Part shown: in pieces, positions 34,926-43,678 of the stretch
Position numbering within the stretch: the stretch's first letter is position 1
Layout of the letters: every line of letters begins with the position of its first letter
Assembly (NCBI RefSeq): GCF_016908565.1
Contig: NZ_JAFBED010000003.1
Location: 186,001-250,000, forward strand
Reading direction: 5' to 3'
Length of the DNA: 64,000 bases
Source: Sutcliffiella tianshenii
GTDB lineage: Bacteria; Bacillota; Bacilli; Bacillales; Bacillaceae_I
Notes under the pieces: model-generated
What the model was told of the DNA's origin: nothing
Databases searched by the model: none
The model's input: only the letters and a program-made list of their open reading frames with translations
Program-made: the position numbers and the translations under genes

Positions 34926-36635
34926 ATGAAGCGAGAAAAAAGATATTTTCACACGTTGTTTCTTGTCATCAGCAGTACGCTGATCCTTTCGGCATGCAGT
35001 GACACGAACGCCAGCACCCCAAAAAAGGAAACACAGGCAGAACAGAAGGAAGAAAATATATACGAAAAGCTTGTAAAAGAAAAGAACAAAGAACTCGAGC
35101 TTGAGCCCTTGCAGCTGACCACCTACAGCGAGGAAGTCGGCGCTACCATGAAAGCCCCAGTGTATAAGGAGTTTTATGCGAACGGAAAAGTCGACATCGA
35201 AGGGAACATAAAGAAGCACTCTGAATTGAAATCGGACTTCGTCTGGATCAAGGTCCAATCGGATGAAGACGGCCCGACAGGCAACAAAATGGAATACTAC
35301 ACCCCCATCAAGGACGGAAAGTTCAAGCAGTCCCTTCCCTTCTTTAACGGCGAGGGGGAATACCGGGTTACCGTCCAGCTTCCAAGCACCGATCAGGAAA
35401 ACTACTATTATGACATCGCGACTTTTACGGTGCATAATGTGAACCCTGATGCGGAATATCCGGTGGCCTATACGCCCTTTGCTTATGATGCAGAATTAGA
35501 GCTTGATAGTCAGGAAGGCTTTTTAAAAGGAAAGGAAGTGTTCCTTTTAGAGGGCAAGGCTGGTAATCTTGCAAACAATAGTGAGACTATAATGATCCGC
35601 CTGAACAAGGACACGGAATCCTGGACCCATGTGATTCCTGTGGAAGACGGTGCATTCTCTTATGATATTCCGCTCCTATATGGAAAGGGGATCCATAAAC
35701 TAGAAGTCATGGTGCCTGATGCAGAGCGGGAGAATTACTATCAGACTGCCACCACCCTTTACATCGATAACGAGTCCGACCGCATGATGAGTCCCATCGA
35801 CTTTTCCGATATATATCGTGATCGGGGCGTTACCCTGGATACGCCGCAATTTGGCGGAGATGAGACGGATGGAATCTACACCGTGAAAGGTAGCATCGAT
35901 CCGAAAGCCGAATTTGGACCAGAAACCTCCCATATCTTTATCTCAAGCAAAAAGGATGGCGATGAAGCGCTCGATGTCATCCCAGTCGAGGACTTTCAAT
36001 TTGATGGTTCCTTCCACCTGAGATTTGGTCCCGGAACCTATGAAGTTACACTAAGTGTCCCGGAAATCAAGGAGGAGAACAGCGACACGTTCCGCTACTG
36101 GGGATTTGCCAAGTTCGAAGTGACATCCACAGGGGAAGATAAGCGCGACCTCCTCCCTTCCCGCGGTGTGCAATCCGATGCACCAGAAATCATAAGTCTT
36201 GCCCAGGAATTGACTGAGGGAAAAACCACACAGCGCGATCAAGGAAAGGCGATTTATGATTATGTCGCCAAGAATGTCACTTATGATGTGGACAAATTCA
36301 ATAATGATCTTTTTGAATGGGATGACAGTGCCCTGAAAACCCTTGATAAGAAGACAGGCGTATGTCAGGATTATGCCTACCTCACCATCGCCCTCCTTCG
36401 TGCTTCCGGCATCGAAGCAAGATACGTCGAGGGGATGGCAGGAAGTCCATGGCCTGGCCGGCATGCCTGGGTCGAAGCCAACCTCGACGGCCAGTGGATC
36501 ACCATGGATCCTACATGGGGAGCAGGGTATGTTGATAACGACGACAAGTTCGTCGCTGCTTTCAAAGAAGAATACTTCGATCCTAAGCCTGCGGAGTTTA
36601 AGAAAACGCATAGCCGGACAGGAGTCAAATATTGA
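34926..36635 (+). CDS. Lipoprotein with repeated beta modules and transglutaminase-like domain
   Basis: This 569-residue protein has a lipoprotein signal with lipobox LSAC (Cys24). Three similar ~110-residue beta-rich modules follow (~75-180, ~185-290, ~300-405); each shows a VIPVEDG or YTPIKDGKF-type strand, a G-x-G-x-(Y/H) turn and a closing V(T/M)V(P/Q)... ENYY element. The C-terminal transglutaminase-like domain has the catalytic triad C480 (GVCQDYAYLT), H513 (GRHAWVEA) and D528 (MDPTWGAG). It should be anchored on the outer face of the membrane. Such proteins are usually proteases or peptide-modifying enzymes rather than cross-linkers; the substrate is unknown. AGGAGG lies 6 nt before the ATG. 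Confidence 0.85.
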   Translation: MKREKRYFHTLFLVISSTLILSACSDTNASTPKKETQAEQKEENIYEKLVKEKNKELELEPLQLTTYSEEVGATMKAPVYKEFYANGKVDIEGNIKKHSELKSDFVWIKVQSDEDGPTGNKMEYYTPIKDGKFKQSLPFFNGEGEYRVTVQLPSTDQENYYYDIATFTVHNVNPDAEYPVAYTPFAYDAELELDSQEGFLKGKEVFLLEGKAGNLANNSETIMIRLNKDTESWTHVIPVEDGAFSYDIPLLYGKGIHKLEVMVPDAERENYYQTATTLYIDNESDRMMSPIDFSDIYRDRGVTLDTPQFGGDETDGIYTVKGSIDPKAEFGPETSHIFISSKKDGDEALDVIPVEDFQFDGSFHLRFGPGTYEVTLSVPEIKEENSDTFRYWGFAKFEVTSTGEDKRDLLPSRGVQSDAPEIISLAQELTEGKTTQRDQGKAIYDYVAKNVTYDVDKFNNDLFEWDDSALKTLDKKTGVCQDYAYLTIALLRASGIEARYVEGMAGSPWPGRHAWVEANLDGQWITMDPTWGAGYVDNDDKFVAAFKEEYFDPKPAEFKKTHSRTGVKY

Positions 36636-36811
36636 TTTTTGAATAGGGGATTGCCCTCAAAAACGCCATATAATGTGTGTTTTTGGGGGTATTTTCTGTT
36701 TTTTTCCTACTAAAACATCATTTTGTCCATGTGACAAAAACCTACCTCTTCCTTATAATCTTGAATTACTTCACCTCTAAAAAATTCAAGAGAAAGTTGG
36801 TTGATCATTTC

Positions 36812-37702
36812 ATGCTAAACACACTTATTTGTCCCTGTGGCAGCGGAAAAACATTTATATCCTGTTGTCAAAACTCTTCTCATGTCCGAGTCTTCACTGC
36901 CCCCTTTTCCAATGAAAAAGAGCGACAGGATTTCATGGAAAACGTGGAAATCGCCTCAAAATTTAAAATGCCGATGCGCGGGCACCTCCTCTTTTATGGG
37001 AAGGATCTTGTTTCATATGTCAAGAATTCCTCATCAGTAAGTGACGACACCTATAAATTCCTTCAGCCTTTCTCTCTTTTTCTATACCAAAAGAACGATC
37101 AAGGAAAATTAAATTCCTGGAAGGATTGTACATTCAGCTTCTGGGATGAATTGATCTCTACCTATTTCATCCATTACATCCGCTTAACGCCACAAAAAAA
37201 TGAGGTAGAGATTTTATGTAATGAGCTGAAAAAGTTTGCTGGCTGGCTGAAAAAACAACATAAAGGTTCTTTTCTTAAAAAGATCCAGTCACGCATCCAT
37301 GCCTATGAATCGGAACTGAAGCTATGTGAAGAAGTGATTAATTCCCTTTATGAAAGCCACTGGGGGGATTTTCATGATAAGGACTGGGACTACAAACGCT
37401 CTTTTTTTGAATCAGAAAACCGTCTGAACAGCTATCCCGTTACCGAAGATGGCTTGTTTGAAGTCACCGGTGTTATGGGGAAATATACGGTTGCCAAGTG
37501 CTGTGAAACGGAAAAATACTATTACTTCAAAGGTCTTCCCGTAAAGCTCATTCAACCAAACCTCCTCCTATCGGGCACCATAGGGAAACACTACAGCCAG
37601 GACACTTGGGATTGGATTTTCACTTCATCTGTATACCCGAATGAGTCTAAATCGTACCTGCTTTCCTCTGAGACAGACCTTTACACTAGCACACTCGTTT
37701 AA
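36812..37702 (+). CDS. SEC-C metal-binding motif protein
   Basis: This 296-residue protein begins with a SEC-C zinc motif, CPCGSGKTFISCC (residues 6-18). The rest is a long, mostly helical domain with aromatic residues (FWDELISTYFIHYIRLTPQ) and a beta-rich end that I do not recognise. The ATG at 36812 is chosen because the SEC-C motif normally sits at the N-terminus; the ribosome binding site is weak. The stop codon overlaps an ATG of the next frame, and the NERD gene starts 23 bp further, so the two are probably co-transcribed. Confidence 0.75.
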   Translation: MLNTLICPCGSGKTFISCCQNSSHVRVFTAPFSNEKERQDFMENVEIASKFKMPMRGHLLFYGKDLVSYVKNSSSVSDDTYKFLQPFSLFLYQKNDQGKLNSWKDCTFSFWDELISTYFIHYIRLTPQKNEVEILCNELKKFAGWLKKQHKGSFLKKIQSRIHAYESELKLCEEVINSLYESHWGDFHDKDWDYKRSFFESENRLNSYPVTEDGLFEVTGVMGKYTVAKCCETEKYYYFKGLPVKLIQPNLLLSGTIGKHYSQDTWDWIFTSSVYPNESKSYLLSSETDLYTSTLV

Positions 37703-37725
37703 TGCCTTTGGAAGGGGGATGTCTC

Positions 37726-38655
37726 ATGCTGATAAAGCAGCGAAGTGAACCACTCGAATTAACCATCTTAAAAACATTGAATGCCCGTTCGCTCTTGAAT
37801 GCCACCGATTCCGTCCATTTCCACAATCTTGATAAAGGCTATCGCGGAGAAATCATGTTTGATGAATACATGAAGGAAGTCTCAAATGAAAACAATCTGA
37901 TCCTCAACGACCTACTCTTGGAATATAAAAATACAATCTTTCAAATAGACTCCTTGTTTCAATTCTCTAACAGCCTCCACCTTTTCGAAGTAAAAAACTT
38001 TGAAGGCGATTTTATCATCGATGACGAGAAATGGTATTCAATCGGAATCATGCGAAAAGAAATTAAAAATCCCTTACTACAATTAAAAAGAACCGAATCC
38101 TTATTGCGACAACTGCTTCAAGAACTCGGGTCCCCCTTCCCCATAGAAGCCCACCTAGTCTTTATAAACCCGAATTTCCATCTATATAAGGCACCAGCCG
38201 ATCAACCTATCATTTACCCATCACAGCTGAGTCGGTTTAGGGAAAAATTGAAAAGCAGATCTGCGGTTCTGAAGGCTTCAAATAGGAAACTGGCCAAACA
38301 GCTGCTCTCTTTGCATATGGAGGATAATCCGTATGCCCGCGTTCCGAAGTATCGGTATGATGGGTTGGAGAAAGGGATTGTTTGTCCGGGTTGTCAGGGG
38401 TTTTATGGTGCTGGTTCATTTAAAATGCCACATTTGATTTGTAATGGATGTGGTATGGTGGAGCCTTATGAAACTGCGGTATTGCGGAGTGTCGCGGAGA
38501 TTCGAATGCTTTTTCCTGGGGTGAAGATCACTACAAATTTGGTGTTTGAGTGGTGTGGGGTGTTTAAAAGTAAAAAAACAATTTGGAAGATACTTGCCAA
38601 GAATTTTAAGCGGGTAAACCAAGGGAAAGTTTCCTACTATATTGATTCAAATTAA
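37726..38655 (+). CDS. NERD (nuclease-related) domain protein with C-terminal zinc ribbon
   Basis: This 309-residue protein has a NERD domain: GYRGEIMFDEYM (~33-44), FQIDSLFQFSNSLHLFEVKN (with the Asp and the E-x-K of the endonuclease-like core) and EAHLVFINPNF. The C-terminus has a two-CxxC zinc ribbon (CPGCQGFY, CNGCGMVE). NERD proteins are predicted nucleases of unknown role. GGGGG lies 8 nt before ATG 37726. It follows the SEC-C protein closely, so the two may form a functional pair. A 53-bp repeat array begins right after the stop codon. Confidence 0.82.
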   Translation: MLIKQRSEPLELTILKTLNARSLLNATDSVHFHNLDKGYRGEIMFDEYMKEVSNENNLILNDLLLEYKNTIFQIDSLFQFSNSLHLFEVKNFEGDFIIDDEKWYSIGIMRKEIKNPLLQLKRTESLLRQLLQELGSPFPIEAHLVFINPNFHLYKAPADQPIIYPSQLSRFREKLKSRSAVLKASNRKLAKQLLSLHMEDNPYARVPKYRYDGLEKGIVCPGCQGFYGAGSFKMPHLICNGCGMVEPYETAVLRSVAEIRMLFPGVKITTNLVFEWCGVFKSKKTIWKILAKNFKRVNQGKVSYYIDSN

Positions 38656-38682
38656 CCCATCACGGGATGAGAGTTTAAGAGA

Positions 38683-39045
38683 GGGACATACTGCTGTTGT
38701 GATTGAAGACATTTACTCCCTTTTCTCTGGGGAGTGAGGGTATCATTACGATTTTTTGATTACCTCTACTCCTCCTTTTTGGGTGAGTGAGGGTATCATT
38801 ACGACCCTTTGATTCCCTCTCCTCCTTCTTTTTGGGTGGGTGAGGGTATCATTCCACCCTTTTGATTCCCTCGCCTCCTTCTTTTTGGGTGTGTGAGGGT
38901 ATCATTACCGCTTTTTGATTCCCTCGCCTCCTTCTTTTTAGGTGTATGAGGGTATCATTCCACCCTTTTGATTCCCTACCTTCCTTCTTTTCAAGTGAGT
39001 GAGGGTATCATTCCACCTTTTTGATTCCCTCACTCACTCCATTAG
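38683..39045. repeat. 53-bp-period tandem array (6 exact units plus edges), variant B
   Basis: The anchor GAGGGTATCATT starts at 38736, 38789, 38842, 38895, 38948 and 39001: an exact 53-bp period over six units, with a weaker unit before. Each unit contains the arms GAGGGTATCA and TGATTCCCTC (9 of 10 positions complementary) around an 11-nt centre such as TTCCACCCTTT, then a 22-25 nt pyrimidine-rich linker. It fills most of the gap between the NERD gene and the GDSL gene. Confidence 0.92.
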
Positions 39046-39149
39046 TTGTGGGTAAGGCTATCATCCCACCCCTGCCCCTCCCACACTCCCCCAAAAAGTT
39101 TAACAACCTACCCCACAGGGAAAACTACACTATCACAAGGAGGTCCATC

Positions 39150-39866
39150 ATGAAAAAAACAATCATCATTGCCACCGCCTTGGCAGTAGTCATCCTGATT
39201 GCTGTCGGTGTTTTAAATTTAACCCAACAAAACAAAGCCTTATCTGTTCCAAATGAATCGGAGAAAATGGTCTCGCTTGGAGATTCCCTCACCCATGGGG
39301 TCGGGGATGAATCAGGCGAGGGCTTTGTAGAAAACCTGGAAAAGCAGCTGAAGGAAGAAAAGAATGCCATTATCACTGTAGAAAATCACGGGATCCCCGA
39401 CCAGCAGACGGACGGGCTCTTGCAGCAGGTAAAGAAATCAAAAGTAAGAAGTGATTTGCAGGATGCAGATTATGTCACTTTATTTATAGGAACCAACGAC
39501 CTGATAGAGAGTAACGGTGGCGACCTGAAGGAAATCAATGAAGAGAAGATTGCAAAGGGTCAGGCCGATTATGAGCGAAACCTAAGAGAAATCCTGGATA
39601 TCATCCGCAATGAGAATAAGGATGTACCTATACTGTTCCTCGGACTTTATAATCCTTATCCGGATTCGCAGAGAATAGAGGAAGAAATCGTCGAATGGAA
39701 CGAGAAAAGCCAAACAATTGTGGATGACTATGAGAAAGTAAAATTCATTTCCACGAACGATCTTTTCAAAAAGAAATCAACCGATTATTTCAGTGATTCC
39801 CTTCATCCAAATGAAAAGGGATATGACCTCATAACAAAGAAAATATTAGATGAATACGATTTTTAA
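39150..39866 (+). CDS. SGNH/GDSL-family hydrolase, membrane-anchored or secreted
   Basis: This 238-residue protein has an N-terminal hydrophobic segment (IIIATALAVVILIAVGVLNL, signal or anchor) and the SGNH hydrolase blocks: SLGDSLTHGVG (nucleophile Ser), the Gly/Asn-containing NHGIPDQQ region, IGTNDL, and SDSLHPNEKGYDL (catalytic Asp-His). It resembles the YpmR-type lipases/esterases of Bacillus. Substrate unknown. The ATG at 39150 has AAGGAGG 6-7 nt upstream; the open frame further upstream lies in the repeat array and is not used. Confidence 0.88.
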   Translation: MKKTIIIATALAVVILIAVGVLNLTQQNKALSVPNESEKMVSLGDSLTHGVGDESGEGFVENLEKQLKEEKNAIITVENHGIPDQQTDGLLQQVKKSKVRSDLQDADYVTLFIGTNDLIESNGGDLKEINEEKIAKGQADYERNLREILDIIRNENKDVPILFLGLYNPYPDSQRIEEEIVEWNEKSQTIVDDYEKVKFISTNDLFKKKSTDYFSDSLHPNEKGYDLITKKILDEYDF

Positions 39867-39872
39867 GCAGGG

Positions 39873-39905
39873 ACCGCATTTCCATTTAGGAGATGTGGTT
39901 TTTTT
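39873..39905 (+). terminator. Terminator of the GDSL gene
   Basis: ACCGCATTTCC...GGAGATGTGGT stem followed by TTTTTT. Confidence 0.7.
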
Positions 39906-39967
39906 GTTCCCATCAGCCCACCTCTCGAATACCCTAAATACAACGCCACTAAGAAAAGAGGAATACC

Positions 39968-40816
39968 ATGATTCAACTATCAGGAAAGCCATTTGACCAA
40001 ACCGACCTGTGGCCACCCGGAAGCATGGATGCAACAATTGTCCAATCCTTGATGGATGACCCGGAAACCCATTCCTATGATTCAATGGAAGAACTGCAAT
40101 TTGAGCTTACGTTCAGGAAGAATATCATTTCGAGTGCGGAGCTGATGAGTCAGGGAGAGGCCCGGTTTGAGACCTTCGCCGGATCAGTTGGGAACCCGGA
40201 TTATTGGGGGATGACCACTAGGGGTGCCTTCCAGTTGAGAGATGATGCGGAGCCGGCTGCAGCCATTCAAGATATTTTTAAGAATAGTTCCCTATATGCG
40301 TATGAATGTGCCACTGCAATGATAATGATCTATTATCACGCGGCACTGATGACTATCGGTGAAAAGCTGTTTAATCAGTTATTCGAAAATCTCTACCTAT
40401 ACAGCTGGCACACTGACGTCGACCTTGGCGTCCAATCCCTTCTGACCAAGCACCTTATCCCTGGGGATGTTGCTTATTTTAATAATCCCGACTATCATCC
40501 GGAGACTCCTTGGTGGAGAGGGGAAAATGCCATTGTGATGGGGGATGGGATGTATTTTGGACACGGAATCGGGATTAAGACCGCACAAGAAATCACTGAC
40601 TTTTTAAACAGCGTGAGGCAGCCGGACAGTACTACCCCTGCGGCTTTGATCAATCTTGTGGCAAGACCGTCCATTAAACATCTGTACGAACTTTCGAAGC
40701 TGCCACGAGGTTTCAACCGGGGCTATAAGGCTCAACATTTCATCATTCACCATAATAAGACGTCCATTTCGTTTTATCGATATCTGTGTTATTTGTATAA
40801 ACCTTATTACAGGTAA
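39968..40816 (+). CDS. tgl: Protein-glutamine gamma-glutamyltransferase Tgl (spore coat)
   Basis: This 282-residue enzyme cross-links spore-coat proteins such as GerQ through glutamyl-lysine bonds. The catalytic Cys is C114 in YECATAMIMIYYHAAL; the region DVAYFNNPDYHPETPWWRGE (residues ~163-182) and GDGMYFGHGIGI supplies the other active-site residues. It is longer than B. subtilis Tgl (245 residues), mainly at the C-terminus. AAGAGG lies 6 nt before the ATG. An AATACCCTA word upstream resembles a SigK -10 sequence, but I could not pair it with a -35. Confidence 0.93.
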   Translation: MIQLSGKPFDQTDLWPPGSMDATIVQSLMDDPETHSYDSMEELQFELTFRKNIISSAELMSQGEARFETFAGSVGNPDYWGMTTRGAFQLRDDAEPAAAIQDIFKNSSLYAYECATAMIMIYYHAALMTIGEKLFNQLFENLYLYSWHTDVDLGVQSLLTKHLIPGDVAYFNNPDYHPETPWWRGENAIVMGDGMYFGHGIGIKTAQEITDFLNSVRQPDSTTPAALINLVARPSIKHLYELSKLPRGFNRGYKAQHFIIHHNKTSISFYRYLCYLYKPYYR

Positions 40817-40821
40817 AAAAA

Positions 40822-40857
40822 GGATCGATTTCCTCCATCAAAAAGGGAAATCGATCC
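40822..40857 (-). terminator. Terminator of the peptidoglycan-sugar operon
   Basis: GGATCGATTTCC pairs with GGAAATCGATCC; on the minus strand a TTTTTTT tract follows. It ends the long minus-strand operon and also sits after tgl. Confidence 0.85.
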
Positions 40858-40868
40858 AACAATCATTT

Positions 40869-42044
40869 TTACATCGTCAACTTCCCAAGCACCACAGGCT
40901 TCCTCGCCCCGGTCGCTGATGGCAAATTGTTCGGCACTCCAAATAGCGTCTCGTTCGCAAGCAGGGCAAATGCCACCGCTTCCTTCGAATCACTGGAAAA
41001 CCCGTAATCCTCCTGTGTCTTCACCTCAAAAGAACCCAACTCACGCAAATATCCAAGAAGAGTCTCATTATAAGCCCCTCCGCCGCTGACAATCAGCGTA
41101 TCAACAGGACCGCCTAAGAATCGACTGTACTGATCCACAATCGTCAACGCAGTGAACTTAGTCACCGTCGCCATGATATCCGCATCAGGTAGTCCCTTCA
41201 ACTGCAACCGCCCGACAAGTTCACGTGTATACGCAACGCCAAACAGCTCACGTCCCGTACTTTTCGGAGTCGACATACTGAAGTACGGATTCGCAAGTAA
41301 TTCGCGCAACACTTCTTCATCCGCACTTCCCTTTGAAGCCACCCGGCCTCCATCATCATAATGGGCCTGGCCCTTCGTCAGGATCGAAATCGCTTCGTCC
41401 ATGATCATATTCCCGGGCCCTGTATCAAAAGCGACCACCTCACTAGGGCTGCATCCCGCAGGCAAATATGTGACATTTCCGATGCCGCCGATATTCTGCA
41501 GGGCGATGCTCTCGAATTCTGACCTGAAAAGCAGATAGTCCACATAAGGAACGAGCGGTGCACCGCCTCCGCCTGCAGCCATATCACGCACACGGAAATC
41601 CGAAACTACCGGGCAGCCAAACATTTCGGCCATAACGGAGGCCTCCCCGAGCTGCAAGGTTGAACGCACCAAGCCAGGCTCCGCCACAGGAATGTGATAT
41701 AAAGTCTGGCCGTGAGATCCGATAAAATCAATATCCGCAAGCCGGAAACCATGTTTTTTCACAACTGATTCTGCCGCTTTGCAGAACATCTCCCCAAGCT
41801 CAAAATTAAGGCTGCACAAGGCGTCCACCGAGCTTGCCCCGGGGTCGAACTGCCGGAAGATACGCTCGCGCAATTCCCCAGGTATCTCAATATTTTCAAA
41901 CGCCAGCTCACGATAAGACATCGTTTCCCCGGCACCTTTTACCGACACAATCGCAACATCCACACCGTCGACCGAGGTACCGGACATCAGGCCGATCCCG
42001 ATTCTTTCCTCTTTTTCAGCAAGCTTCTGTAAAAGCTGGATCAT
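40869..42044 (-). CDS. anmK: Anhydro-N-acetylmuramic acid kinase
   Basis: This 391-residue enzyme phosphorylates and hydrolyses 1,6-anhydro-MurNAc to MurNAc-6-phosphate. Visible motifs are GLMSGTSVDGVDVAIV (ATP/substrate site), DFIGSHGQTLYH, LQNIGGIGNVTYL and the phosphate-binding FDTGPGNMIMDE, then VSGGGAYN. It is the last gene of the operon and overlaps nagZ by 4 bp. Anhydro sugars come from lytic transglycosylases, which Bacillus spores and phages use but which are not the main vegetative hydrolases, so the presence of AnmK widens the range of recycled fragments. Confidence 0.95.
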   Translation of the reverse strand: MIQLLQKLAEKEERIGIGLMSGTSVDGVDVAIVSVKGAGETMSYRELAFENIEIPGELRERIFRQFDPGASSVDALCSLNFELGEMFCKAAESVVKKHGFRLADIDFIGSHGQTLYHIPVAEPGLVRSTLQLGEASVMAEMFGCPVVSDFRVRDMAAGGGGAPLVPYVDYLLFRSEFESIALQNIGGIGNVTYLPAGCSPSEVVAFDTGPGNMIMDEAISILTKGQAHYDDGGRVASKGSADEEVLRELLANPYFSMSTPKSTGRELFGVAYTRELVGRLQLKGLPDADIMATVTKFTALTIVDQYSRFLGGPVDTLIVSGGGAYNETLLGYLRELGSFEVKTQEDYGFSSDSKEAVAFALLANETLFGVPNNLPSATGARKPVVLGKLTM

Positions 42045-43651
42045 CCGTTGTTCACCTTGGCATCGAGCAGAGTGATAGGCAGTTTGCCGGTCGCCTCAAT
42101 CCGACCTAGCAGCACCTTGCTTGCAGATTCCAATGCAAGCGCGCGACTTTCATAAGTGACAAGATACGTCGCCACCTCAGGGAATTTTCCGATATCGTAA
42201 GGACTGCGCATGGCCACAACGCCAACCTGATCGCCAAGGGATGCAACAAGCTTTCGAACCAAGTCCGCCTGTGAAGGGTTCGCAACTGCCTGATATGTCG
42301 CAACCAACACTTTATCAAAACTCCCAGCCTGCATAAGAATCCGGGCGATTTCTTCTTCAGTAGGTGCCACCGTCACGGACACTTCCTTAGCATATGGCAA
42401 AGCCGCCTTCAAATACGTTCCGACCGTCACCTTTGTAGCCAACGTCTCATCTACCTCTGTCGCCACATTCGGATCGACCGCTATCACCAACACTTTTTCA
42501 GAAGCACTCAAAGGCAAAAACGTCCCGCTATCCTTTACAAGCGTCATGCTCTTTTCGCTCACACTACGGGCAACCGCCAAGTCCTCATCCTGCCCGACAA
42601 GCGCCGCTGTCTCTTCCCAAGTAGCCACTGATTCCGCAAGCTTCCTCTTTTCTTTCAGCTTCAACACCCGCACCACTGAACGATCCACCTGCTCCAGTGT
42701 CAACCGGCCGCTTTCCACAGCCTTTTTCACAGCCTCGATCGCTTTGTACTGGCGCTCGAATGTATGGCTGATCAACACAATATCAATGCCCGCTTCAATC
42801 GCCATGACTGATGCTTCTTCGATTCCGTAATACTCGATGATCGCGTTCATTTCCATGCAGTCGGTCATCGCCACACCTTCATAGCCAAGCTTTTCACGCA
42901 GCAACCCGCTTACGATGCGCTTGGATAGAGTAGAAGGAACATTATCGGGTTCAATGGATTTGAAGTTGATATGTGCAACCATCACGCCATCCACGTCATG
43001 AGCAAATGTTTCCTTGAAAGGGACTAGCTCCAGGCTTTCCAATCTATCGAGGTCATGTGCAATCACTGGCAGGTCCAAGTGGGAATCGACATTGGTATCA
43101 CCATGCCCCGGGAAGTGCTTGCTTACCGCTGACACATGCTCAGCCTGCAGCCCTTTTACCGCTTCCACCCCATACTGTGCAACCACGCGGGGGTCCTCGC
43201 CATAAGACCTGACGCCGATCACTGGATTCAACGGATTGTTGTTCACGTCCACACAAGGTGCAAAGTTCATGTTCACTCCAAGTGCACGCAGCTCTTTCCC
43301 GACAATTTCACTCAACCTGTATGCTGCATCTTTATCGCCTGCTGCGCCCATTGCCATATTGCCGGGGCTTAATGTTACACCCTCGGTAATGCGCGCAACC
43401 ATGCCGCCCTCTTGATCAATCGAAATGAACAAGGGCAGCTTGCCTGCGTCCACAGCCACCTTCTGCAGATCACGGGATAGCTCATATACCTGCTTTGTGT
43501 TCTTCACATTGCGGGTAAAATAAATCACTCCGCCTATATGGTAGTCGCGGATCAGCTTCGTAATATTTTCACTTGGCTCTGTCCCTTGGAAACCTGCCAT
43601 GAACAGCTGGCCTACTTTTTCTTCAAGCGTCATATCATGAATCTTTTTCAT
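42041..43651 (-). CDS. nagZ: Beta-N-acetylglucosaminidase NagZ (GH3)
   Basis: This 536-residue GH3 enzyme releases terminal GlcNAc from muropeptide saccharides. The N-terminal TIM-barrel shows SIDQEGGMVARI (78-89), the catalytic loop KHFPGHGDT (178-186, Asp-His dyad) and nucleophile D264 in AMTDCMEM. A C-terminal domain (~380-536) follows, as in the two-domain Bacillus enzyme. Unlike B. subtilis NagZ, I see no signal peptide (start MKKIHDMTLEEKVGQLF), so it should be cytosolic. AAGGGG precedes the ATG. It is 27 bp after namZ. Confidence 0.95.
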   Translation of the reverse strand: MKKIHDMTLEEKVGQLFMAGFQGTEPSENITKLIRDYHIGGVIYFTRNVKNTKQVYELSRDLQKVAVDAGKLPLFISIDQEGGMVARITEGVTLSPGNMAMGAAGDKDAAYRLSEIVGKELRALGVNMNFAPCVDVNNNPLNPVIGVRSYGEDPRVVAQYGVEAVKGLQAEHVSAVSKHFPGHGDTNVDSHLDLPVIAHDLDRLESLELVPFKETFAHDVDGVMVAHINFKSIEPDNVPSTLSKRIVSGLLREKLGYEGVAMTDCMEMNAIIEYYGIEEASVMAIEAGIDIVLISHTFERQYKAIEAVKKAVESGRLTLEQVDRSVVRVLKLKEKRKLAESVATWEETAALVGQDEDLAVARSVSEKSMTLVKDSGTFLPLSASEKVLVIAVDPNVATEVDETLATKVTVGTYLKAALPYAKEVSVTVAPTEEEIARILMQAGSFDKVLVATYQAVANPSQADLVRKLVASLGDQVGVVAMRSPYDIGKFPEVATYLVTYESRALALESASKVLLGRIEATGKLPITLLDAKVNNG

Positions 43652-43678
43652 ACGCTTTTCTCCCCTTTTAAAAAAAGT

